A DNA stretch of 64,000 bases from Antedon bifida (taxonomy: Eukaryota; Echinodermata; Crinoidea; Comatulida; Antedonidae): NCBI GenBank assembly GCA_963402885.1, contig OY727094.1:13270501-13334500 (forward strand). Direction: 5' to 3'. Below the pieces are notes generated by a model that ran no database searches, had not been told where the DNA came from, and saw only the letters and a program-made list of their open reading frames with translations. A program made the translations under genes and the position numbers. Positions 49,301 to 61,300 of this stretch are shown one piece after another. Position 1 is the stretch's first letter, and every line of letters begins with the position of its first letter.

Positions 49301-52300
49301 AACCATTGGCTAGGTCTAACCTACTTGTTTAGACGTTTAAAAACAAGCTACATGCTGTCACCCAGACCCGGGGAGGGGGGGGGGGTCACTTGTATATAAA
49401 CCAAACGGGGGAGGGGGGGGGTGCAGCAGCCACTTCAAGACATGAGGCACTTGCGCTACCTGTTTTACTGAAAAATACTACGGACTTGAACTACCATTTA
49501 CCAAAATCCAGTGTTCTCTAGAAAGACGGCAGAAACAAGGCCACGCCAGAGAGGGCGCAAAATTTGTACTGGTTCACAGCATAATCTGCGCATGGCCAAA
49601 GAGACCGTTCATGGAAAAATCACGAACGTGTTTTGACAAGTTTATCGCGCACATGCATGACGACGATGATCAAGAGTGGTCACAGTTGAATGTTTAGTAA
49701 TTGTCGGCGCAACGGTAAAATAAAACAACTACTAAATGTATACAGTAAACTATGCAATTTATTCCAAGTGAATCAAGTGAGGATTCTCAATAAATAGATA
49801 AAATATACAATATACAATATTTGATAAGACAATGCAATAAACGGTGTAGCTAAGATGCTGGTTGAGAAGAGTGTTAATAATGTGGTCAGTGCATGATAAT
49901 ATTGGGCTTGGCCCATCTCATCTGACCAATTAGGATTAAGAGAATTAATGTGGTTTTCTGTTAGAGTCATTAACATTCTTAAAATCCATTAGCTAGAAAA
50001 GTGAAGGTAACCTGTCAATGTGAGGTTAAATAAAGAGATATATAGAGGATGTATAAATAATCAAATTAAAAGTAAATGTTGAATTGTTTAAAAGCTATGT
50101 GGTAGGTGTGCTACAGGATCCCCCTTCCAGTGAAAGAATTAATGATAGAACGAGACAAAACGTTGAGGGAAATGAACATGTCTACCAGAACGAGTAGTAC
50201 GGGGAGGGGATGCCAAAATGGGTGACGGGTTGGTTGGTTTGACTAGGGGTGATGCTTGTAGCTTGGGAGTGAGGGTTTGCTCTTGGCTTTTAAATATATC
50301 AGTATCCAAATGAGCTACCTTTAAGCGATCAATACTGACTGTGTCCTGTCGACCATTTAGATCGAGAACAAAGTGTTTGTCTGTTCGACTTAATACCTTA
50401 AATGGACCATCATATGGACGTTGTAAGGGTTTTCGAACAGAGTCCCTTCGAACAAAAACATGGGTACAATTAAATATTTCTTGATTGATATAGGATTTAC
50501 GGTTAGAGTTGGTGCGGGTAGGTGTGGGACGTAGTTTACTCATATTATCACGCAATCTATCAATATAATTAGAATAATCACAATGTTCAGAGTTTGAATT
50601 AAAGAATTGTCCAGGTAATCTTAAAGTAGTGCCATAAACAAGTTCAGCTGCACTATGACCTAGATCAGCCTTAAGGGCTGTACGAATGCCTAAAAGTACT
50701 ATAGGTAAATGTTCTGTCCATTTAGTGTGATCATTATGTGCTTTGAGAGAACCCTTCAAATGTCGATGAAACATTCTACAAGTCCGTTCGCAATAGGATG
50801 GTATGCAGTTGTATGAATGTGCTTAGTTCCTAGTAAGTTGGCGAGTGAATGAAATAATGCAGATTCAAATTGTCTTCCTCGATCTGTTGTAATGTTTGAA
50901 GGTATTCCGAATGAAGCGATCCATCGATTGACAAATGCGTGTGCGACAGTATCGGCTGTGATATCCGGAATAGGTACGGCTTCGGGCCATCGAGTAAAAC
51001 GATCGATAAAAGTGAGTAAATAAGAAAAACCATTTGACGGAGGGAGAGGTCCAACAATATCTATATGTACATGGTCAAAACGGGCGTCAGGTGTAGAAAA
51101 AGTAGAGAGTGGCGAAACGGTGTGCCGGTGTACTTTGGAACGTTGACATTGAATGCATGTTTGAGACCAACGTCGTACATCACGATTGATTGCTGGCCAT
51201 ACGAAACGGTCAGTAATTAAACATTGTGTTGCTCGTATACCAGGATGTGATAGCGAATGTAGAGTGTCAAATATTATGCGTCTGAATTCTTGTGGGATAT
51301 ATGGACGTGGATTGCCTTTGGAAATATCACAAAGAATTGTAGAGTCAGAAGTTGGAATTGGAAAGTTTTAAAATTGTAGTGAAGACGGTGATTCAAGTAG
51401 CTTGTGCAATTCATCGTCATTCTTTTGTGCAGCAGCAATAAGACTAAAATCAACAATGTTAGTTGTGTTGTGACTGAAAGTATTAAGTTCGATTCGCGAC
51501 AATGCATCAGCTGCTGCATTAGTTTTTCCACTCACATGGCGTATGTCCGTTGTGAATTGAGATATGAAATCGAGATGACGGATTTCACGTGGCGAGTGAC
51601 GATTTGGTTTGGCGAGTGACGATTTGGTTTGGCGAGTAAAGCATACACAAGTGGCTTATGGTCAGTAAAAATATGAAATGAGCGTCCTTCAAGTGAATGA
51701 CGAAAATGTTTAACTGAAAGGTATGCCGCCAAAAGTTCACGACCAAATGTGCTGTATCGCGTCTGCGCTGGTTTCAACTTCTGTGAGAAAAATGAAATAG
51801 GTTGCCTATTGTTGTCAATGCGTTGTTGTAGTATACCCCCTATGGCCACATCCGAAGCGTCAACCATGATACTTAAAGGTCCATCTGGCTGCGGATGGGT
51901 GAGAAGTGTAGCACTTGCGAGGGCGACTTTAATATTATTAAATCCCAATAAAGCTGCGTCGGTCCATACCAGATCCTGTTTCTTACCTGCCCCAACAAGT
52001 AGAGCTGTGACAGGTTGTAAAATCTGGGCACACTGCGGTATAAATCGTAAAAGTTAATAAGTCCAAGGAATTCACGTAGTTTGCGTAAAGAAGTTGGTTG
52101 TGGAAAGTTTTGTATCGCTTCGACCTTTACTTGAAGTGGTCGGACACCTTGCGAATCAACATGATGTCCAAGAAACTCGAGTGACGAAACTCCGCCATAC
52201 TCATTAAGACGTGTGAATAGTTGATGAAGATGAGTTTCGTGTTCCTCGGCGTTGGAACTTGCAACAAGCAGGTCGTCGATATAAGCGTAGCAAAAATCCA

Positions 52301-55300
52301 ATCCACGTGTTACCTGATCAATAAAACGTTGAAAAGTTTGATCGGCATTGCGGAGGCTAAATGGCATTCTAACAAATTCAAAAAGTCCAAATGGTGTAGT
52401 AATTGCTGTTTTATGAACATCAGCAGGTTCAACTGGTATCTGATGGTAAGCTCGGACGAGATCAATCTTAGAAAATGCAGTGGATCCGTGCAGAGATGCT
52501 GTAAAATCGTGCATGTACGGGATAGGATACCGATCTGCAACAGTAGCATTGTTCAATGCTCGATAATCCCCACAGGGACGCCAATCCCCAGGAGTTTTCT
52601 TAGGCACCATATGTAAAGGTGATGCCCAGTTACTTTTAGAGGGGCGTATAATTCCAAGCTGCATCATGTGTTCAAATTCATGTCTGGCTGTTTTGCAGCG
52701 GTCTGCGACAACAAATAACCATTGAGATGTTCGTCTCAAACCTAAGTCTAAGGTTACAGAGCGATGTCCATAAGTGTTGATAGATGTATTATTTGCGGCA
52801 GTCAAAGTAGACTCTTGTCGCCTATGTAGACAATCAATCAATCAATCAATCAATCAATCGTTCGATTTATATAGCGCCATTCCAACATTCATTGCTCATG
52901 GCGCTGTAGAAAAAATCAGAAAAGGTGAGTTTTGAGTAGTGACTTAAAGTGACTCAATGATGATGTGTGTTTAATGTTCAAGGGTAGGTGGAACAACGCT
53001 AACTTCTGCCCCAGTGTCTATGAGGAAACGTTGTTTTGATAATTTATTTACAATAAAGAAAAGGCGACTTACGATTTGACGGCCAGCAACATTCGTCGCA
53101 TTTAGTTGTCGGCGTTGGAGTTTTCCGAACACGGCGGATTGCATTTTCGAGCATTTACTCCAAATTTGTCATGGTACCAACAGAGTTGAGGAGTGTTGTT
53201 TGAATGTTGAGCTGAGTGATTGGTACTGTTAGGTTGAGCAGGAGATGAATGCCTACCACTCGATCGATTTTGATGTCGACTTGTGCTGCGACTTTGATGT
53301 CTGTTGTGCCGTCGGTCAGATTGCAAGGAATTAACTTGTGTTGACAGTTGTTGTATCTGTTTTTGCAGGGTTTCAAGGGTTGCAGACAAGGAGGGTGTAT
53401 TGTCCGTGTGTACTGCCGATACACTTGTTGGCGCAGTTGCAGTTACAGATACTTCAATAATTTTGTCAGCCAATGATGTCAAGCTTCCCAGGTCCAACTC
53501 ATCCTTGGTTGAAGCTAGGTTAAGCTGTACATTAGTTGGGAGGCGACTTAAGAATAGTTGTTTCATAATTGAAGATTCGAGAGTTGTAACATCCGTCGGT
53601 ATAATTGCGACGGTTTCCTATCCCCCAACTCCTCGGCCGTCAGGAGTTGGCGGAGGCGCTGTTGGTCGGAGTCAGTTGTCCGACGTATTAAGGTATCTTT
53701 CAAGTTCACATACCTGTTATCAGTAGGCGGGTTGAGAAGTAGATCCCAAACTTCCTGCGCAATTTCAGGTTGCAATGATCCTACTAAGTACGCATATTTA
53801 GCATCTACTGTAATCCCACGCGTTGTGAACTGTGCTTCCACTTGGGTGAACCACAATATCGGATCATTGGGCCAGTATGGAGGCAGTTTCAACGCTACAG
53901 AAGAAATTGGCCTGTTGACGGTTGCTGCGTCAGGAGCGGGCACCACAGGTTGTTCCTGGTGCTGGGGTTGTGCTGGAGGTTGCGGTAGCTGTCGTTGTTG
54001 CTGTTGTCCTTCCATTTTAAGTTAAATTCGGTATAAGAAAGTGGAGGGTCCCCACTTTAGTAATTGTCGGCGCAACGGTAAAATAAAACAACAATAAAAA
54101 CAACTACTAAATGTATACAGTAAACTATGCAATTTATTCCAAGTGAATCAAGTGAGGATTCTCAATAAATAGATAAAATATACAATATACAATATTTGAT
54201 AAGACAATGCAATAAACGGTGTAGCTAAGATGCTGGTTGAGAAAACAGTGTTAATAATGTGGTCAGTGCATGATAATATTGGGCTTGGCCCATCTCATCT
54301 GACCAATTAGGATTAAGAGAATTAATGTGGTTTTCTGTTAGGAGTCATTAACATTCTTAAAATCCATTAGCTAGAAAAGTGAAGGTAACCTGTCAATGTG
54401 AGGTTAAATAAAGAGATATATAGAGGATGTATAAATAATCAAATTAAAAGTAAATGTTGAATTGTTTAAAAACTATGTGGTAGGTCTGCTACAAATGATT
54501 TTGTCCTAGGCTGGATGTTTCGTGTTCTTCTGCTGATGCGAAAACTCTAGGCCTATTCAAAGGTATTTAGCGATAGGCCCGGCGATGGGCTTATAGCATC
54601 CAGTATGCTAAAATACCTGCAAAATTTGGCGATAAATCGTGACATTTTGACAGGGGTGGGTGGGCTAGGCACTTAAACTACTAATTTCACCCTGTCATTT
54701 CCCACACTTGTGCTACCAACTCTTCATATTTTCCCACACTTGTGCTACCAGGCCCTCGGAAATATACCCGTAAATGCGGCACCTCCCCGTATGGAAATAT
54801 TTAAGAGTGACCAACCCCCCCCCCCCCCACCTCTCTGTTTACTTTTTCATTTGGATAGTGATTTGCATTTATTATGAGTCTTAATACGACCTTCTTTCTT
54901 TTTAGATCAGGAAGAGTAGGCTATTTGTTGTAATTAGATTGTGAATAGTATGTGTAAAGTATTTATTTTAGCATTGTTTATTGTAGATCACATATTGATC
55001 TTGATTCAACATCGCATTATTGCATGAAATAAGAACAAAAGAGAAAGAAAGAAAGGCCTGCTATAATGGTGGAGGTATGGTATTCGGAGGTTGTTTTAAT
55101 TTGTTTACTGAGGATTAAAAAAAAATATATATTTAACCTTCTCATTCCCACATCTACTCCTCTCCACCCCTCCACCCTCTCTTTTTACTGTTGACAATAT
55201 TGACAGGTACAAATGCCCTGTGGTCCCCTCCCCTGGATCAGCCCCTGGTGATGTTTCATATGAAAACTTGTGATAAAAAAATAATCAGTAATTGAAACAT

Positions 55301-58300
55301 GTAAGATATATAGAACTAGAAAAACCAACAAAAACATAGCATAGTTGCACATTGATAAATAACCCTGTTAAAAATGTTCTTGGCAAAATACTATAAGAAC
55401 ACATCATGTAAAAAGAAAATATAGCTCTATTAGTATTTAAGAGCTTCCAATTGATTTATTTCTGAACCCAATAAAAATAATATTTGTTTTAAATATGACT
55501 CTTAGAATACAAGTGATATACATAATACAATAATGAAAACATACCCTGTGCGTTATATAGTAGTCTAGTTGACCAGCGTAGTCCCATATACTAGTTATGT
55601 CACTCACTTTTTCTTTTCTTCTTACCATCTTATACATACCATTCTTAAATTTAGCCCAGCTTCCAACATTTCCTTCTACAAAAAATGACAGAAACAAAAT
55701 CAATATAATAGTGTTACTGATGATATCAACCTACATTTATAAATTTGTTATGCAGATTTAAATGTTATAAAAGCTTTATTAGTCTGTGCCTACCTTCTTT
55801 TAACCTTTTATCAACCTTTTCTCCTAAAGCATGTGAACGAATTTGTTCTGATAGCTCAATATCTATACAATGCAAGAAATAGACAATTAGATTAGGAAAC
55901 CAAGGCATTGTATGGGATGAGAGGAATACAATGATAAGCAATATTTTGAAGATTGAATGTAATTTTCCAATTCTTGGTATCTTAGGTGATTTCAATCACC
56001 TCATTGAAAATGTAACACCAAGACGTAATGGTTGTATAGCCAAATGAATTTTGAATTGTTATTTGTTGTATAACCAATGTGTAAATGGCATTATATTATA
56101 CATTTAAGAATGTATTTATTTAAAAATTAGTATTATTTTATCAAAAATAAATTAATGTTAAAATTATAGCAAAATAATAAATATGTAAAATTTAACATTT
56201 TCAGTTGCTTTTCTCACCATTTACATCTTTTATCTTTTTCCATTGACTACAATCCTTCTTTGCTTGAAACACTGTGGTTGTAACGATTCCATCTGTGGAT
56301 TGTTCTGCAGAATTGAATCTATTATAACATTGTATAGTAAAGTTAAACATTATTGTACGTTTTAGACACATACAAAGTATGTATAAAATGACTAAATCAT
56401 AAAAGGAGACTGCCTTTAAATATACATTCCAATCATAAAAAAACTGATAAATTTTAAATAAATAGAACATTTATAGTAAGTTAATTAAAAGTAAATTAAA
56501 GTGAATAAAATTAATGTTTTTATTATTTAATAAGAATCATAATTTAAAATACTGCAATGTTATCCTTAGTGTATAGTAATTCAAATTAAACATTCCCTTA
56601 CCAAAGCTGAATGCCTTCGCTTACCATTCACAAAGCCTTTCTTAGCATTCTGATTAAGAGGCTTAAACTATGAATGCCTAAAATCTTAAAATGATCACTA
56701 TAATGGTTGATGGTTAATACACAGCAAGATACCGTAATATAAACAATATACCATTTTACTTGTTACCTTTCTCCAACCATAGCCTTTACACAGCTAGTCT
56801 TGCCAGCACCTTCTTTTCCTAGAAACATACATCTTGAATTCACAACAGACATGCTACCAGTTTTAAGTTCTTCTTTATATATTTTAATAGCTTGTTTACC
56901 CCTGGCACGTATCTCTGCAGGAACTAACAATTCTATTATGACAAAAAATAAATTGTTATCTCATTCTGCCTCTGTAGGCCTTAAAAATGCTTGATATTAT
57001 CAGTATTTTGTTATTAAACAGTAAAATAAATGTCATCCCATATACAGTACAATAGTTCTCGTCAACTTTAATAATACCTCCGGTAAACTTGAACCATGGG
57101 AAATAAGAATATTAAATTATGTTCGAGTACCAGCAATACAATAATATTAAAGATGTATTGTCCCCCAAAAACATGAAAAATGAAGATTAATTAAATCAGA
57201 CTTTGAATATGTTATTTTATAGTTTTAATAAAGATAATCACTTCCGTGGAAAAAAAAATGAAAACAAATAATGTTTTCACTTATAAATTGACAAAATAAA
57301 TGGTTCAATTCAACCAAAAACCCATTGGCTGGCAGCCAATTTGAACATTTTTTGCTTTAAATTACAGTTTTTTTTTTCCGATCCAATTTTTGGTCAAAGT
57401 GGATAACTACTATGTTACATTAAAATGGCATATTCAACAAACATTTTACACACATTTTACAACACATTTTAATACAAATATATTAAACCAACTCTCAATT
57501 AATATAATAAAATAGTAGCAACCATGTACATACATATCTATTATGCTATTGATTGGGCTGTATCAAGAGAATTTAGTTTCATTCATTTGTAATGAACCAG
57601 AAAAATAAGGTCGGCCAGCTTATAAAAATATTCACCTTACAGTTTGTTTCTGTAGTACAATTTTGTAAAATTTATAGTAGTAGCATTGATAATTTCAAAT
57701 GACCACCTGTACCACATTAAAGCTTTTGCACTGTGTTTACCTATCTTAGATTAATGCATAATTTATATTTATAAACTTTACTTACTGTCAAAATAGTTTA
57801 AAATCACAGTTTTTTCTTTTTTCGTTATGTACATATTTGTTTCTACGATAGATTCAGGTGTCTTTCCTTCCTAAAAACAAAAATATTTACTTAAACAAGC
57901 TATTTACAAAGACATATTAATTGATAGACACCCAGATCCAAAACACTACCTCTGTTCTGTAGTAGACAAGATCTATAAATCCAAACGTAAATAGTAATAC
58001 TATACTAATAATAAGAAAAACTGCTGGCGGACAAACCAACTTTTCTATTTGATGTAGAAGCAATAAAGAGCAGCAATTTTCTATTGTGTGTTAAATTTTT
58101 GCCACATACTACACTAACCCATAATGGGAAGTGGGTCTCTTTATCCCATAATATTAGGAGCTTTTAATGTTTGGATTTGATAAATAAATATATGTGCACA
58201 GTTGTTTTGACAGAAACCCCTACAATTGTTTATTTGGCTACCACCATAGACCTAACTTTTGTGGTGGTCAAAGTGGTCCCTTAAGAAAGAGGTTGTGGTC

Positions 58301-61300
58301 CAATATTAATAATATTATTATTAATAACAATAACAATTAACAATTAACAATTAACAATTAACAATTAACAATTAACAAATAACAAATAACAAATAATAAA
58401 TTTATACAGGATAAAACAATCAGATAACAGTGTATCTGTTTTACATTGTGGTCACTTAAGAAGAGAGGTGTGGTCCTTAAGAGAGGTGGTCGCTTACAAG
58501 AGGTGTTCGATTATGAGAAGTAGTCCTTTATGAGAGGAGGTGATCCCTTACAAGAGGTAGTCATCTATGAAAGAGCTCCCCTAAGAGAAATGGTTGCTTA
58601 AATAAAATGTCGTTTTAGAAAATTGGTCGCTTATGAGAAGTGGATAGACTGATAGCTAAGTAAAGAGATGCATTTGCACAATTTTACTAACGGTTGTATA
58701 AACAAGTATGCTTGTAAGCCCCTTTAAGGTTTTGATTCTGTGTTTTTAGTTCATCCTCTTTAATTTGCTACCTAAAGACCTAGACTTTCTAATGTGGAAA
58801 TTTCTCAAACATGCCCACTAAGCTTGCGTACACAGGGTCTATGTCAGTAATGCACTATCTTTTTTAATCAGAAATTTTACAATTTCTGAAGTGGGCTTGA
58901 GGCTTTGAATCAGGTATTCATGTAGTGGAGGGTTTCCATTGTGGAAAAAATTTTTTTTTTGTGAAAGAAGAATGTGAAGTGATGACGCTGTATTTATCTT
59001 ATCCTTAAAAATTATTCCATAATTCACATGTGATAAAATAATTTGTTTTAACTATCTTAAATGGTAACGATGTTAATCTCTTTCCAACACAATCACTTTA
59101 ATGCAAATAAAATATAAAACCCATGTTTTCACAATATATCCTAAACTAATAGTCCATTCATTACAACTTTTGTGGCAAACTCTATGTTTTCATACCAAAA
59201 TGGCAACATTTAAAGCATTTTAGTGATCAAATTTTATGTACAGTATTACCATGTGAAAAACACAAGTCACGCTTGAGTGATTTTTGTCCAAAAATTCACC
59301 CTTTTTTCTGGAAATGTTGGGTGCGGCAAAGACGCCAATTACAACAACAATAATATTAGGGAATTCATGATTCAACATTTCAATTGTTGATGTTTGTTAA
59401 TTTTAAGTAAAATACATTGTTATTCAGTTTATATTAATCAGCTGTTATAAGTTTAAATAACTGTCTGTCACCTCTCAACAAATCAAATGATACATTGGGA
59501 GGTTTTATGAAATCATGTCCAAACTATACAGGGCGCTATAATATTTGGAAAAATACATTAGACCATAAAGGGCGCTACTAAAAATGTAAAGGTTTTGGTA
59601 TTTATAATAGTAAATATGGGTATGCCAAATGGCGGAAAATACAATATTTCAATTATTAAACAATACATGAATTTTATTACAAACGTTGTGCGGATATTTA
59701 GCATATTTTCTTTTTCTTTTTATCTAGAGTTTTAATAGAGATTAGAAATATCAGGATATTTTTCTGTATATTCAAAATTGTTTTCGCCATTATGAGCATA
59801 GTTGGGAGGTCTGCTCTTTATAAGTTATTTAACTGAATGATTCAGATTTCAATGTCAATTTCTAGATTGAATTACAAATTGAGAATAATCCTGACATCTG
59901 TTACAAAAATAACATTTACTTATGAAACAGATTGAATTTGGACAAAATTGAGCAAAGTTAGAATATGATATTGTTCATTGGATAACAAATTATGGAAAAT
60001 ATTCTTTCTTTCATTCAATTGAGATTCGAGCTGTGCGCATGTGTAGATCAATATTGAAATATGGCTACAGAGTATAATAATAAAGCATAGGTTATTGGAT
60101 TAAAGGCTCTTATTAAATAACTTATATGAAGCATGGGTGGGTGTGGACGGGCACATAATCTCTACCCACTACCATTACTTCGTGATGTCAAAATATCCGA
60201 TAGGTCCAATCTCAGCATAAAATATACAACCCACAATCTTCCTATCAGTTTAAAATCGCTGTTAATAGTAGATATTGTCATCTTTGAAGGAATGGTTTTT
60301 AAATAGGTCTACCAAAAATCACACAATTTAATAATAAAAATAACTAGACATGAAACTCGTCACTTTGACGAGTTAGTTATCCGCACGACAGACGCCACGT
60401 GCACGTCATATGTTAAGGTGGTCCTGTATTTTCGCCTTGTATTATAATTATACAGTATACTGTGTATACAAGGAGACATTAATTCTACATGATACAGAGG
60501 GCGGCAAACAACAATTTGCTCACATAAGAGCCTATGCTGGTGTACATTGTACTACTGTATATTATGACATATTAACTGAATTATGGGACCTGCCTTTAAT
60601 TCAAATATTTAACATGATGACGTCATAAAAAAAAACACAAAGATAGCAATTTCCGAAAAAAATTATCTCAGCAACAACATATTAACGTGTAGAAGAAATT
60701 TGAATACGTAAAATGTTGGTGCGCGCACATTTAAATGTGATGAACTTTGACGCAGACGATGACAATTTGACCTTTTCAATTAAACTTGTCATATGATGAC
60801 TCACAACATCCGATTGGCGAAAAGTTCACATGATTTCGTATCTACAATCCAATAGCTTCCAGAAAACGTTTTAATCGTGATTATCACATTTTATTCTTAC
60901 GAGCTATTACAGATTAAAATTTACTGTAAAGATGAAATTAATGACCCACGTAATTAAAATTTTTAGGCATGATGACGTTAAAAAAATATTTTTATCTCAT
61001 GCTAAAGAAAGTTGATTGACCTAGACAATATATAAATGTAGGAGAAATAGGAATACGGATAAGCGTGATGCGCTCCATTGAATGTGATGAGCAATATAAA
61101 TGAAAGAGACAAAAATCCTATATTTTACATTCATGACGTCACAATGTTTTTTTAGCCTTATCGATGCATGATCCGATATCTACAACTCATCAACTTCTAG
61201 ATTTTGTAATAAAAATAAACGGTTCACGGTTTACTTTAGAAACTATGACTGTTTAAAAAAAGACATTATTTTGACGATTTTTTAAGCTTTTTCATAAAAA

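Larger units (their letters stand above)
49364..54836. mobile_element. G-tract/C-tract bounded repeat, split by the LTR element
   Basis: The left part begins with CCGGGGAGGGGGGGGGG, GTCACTTGTATATA and a second G tract. The right part ends TTTAAGAGTGACC plus a long C tract. GTCACTT and its complement AAGAGTGAC suggest imperfect inverted ends. Family unknown; boundaries are approximate. Confidence 0.45.
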
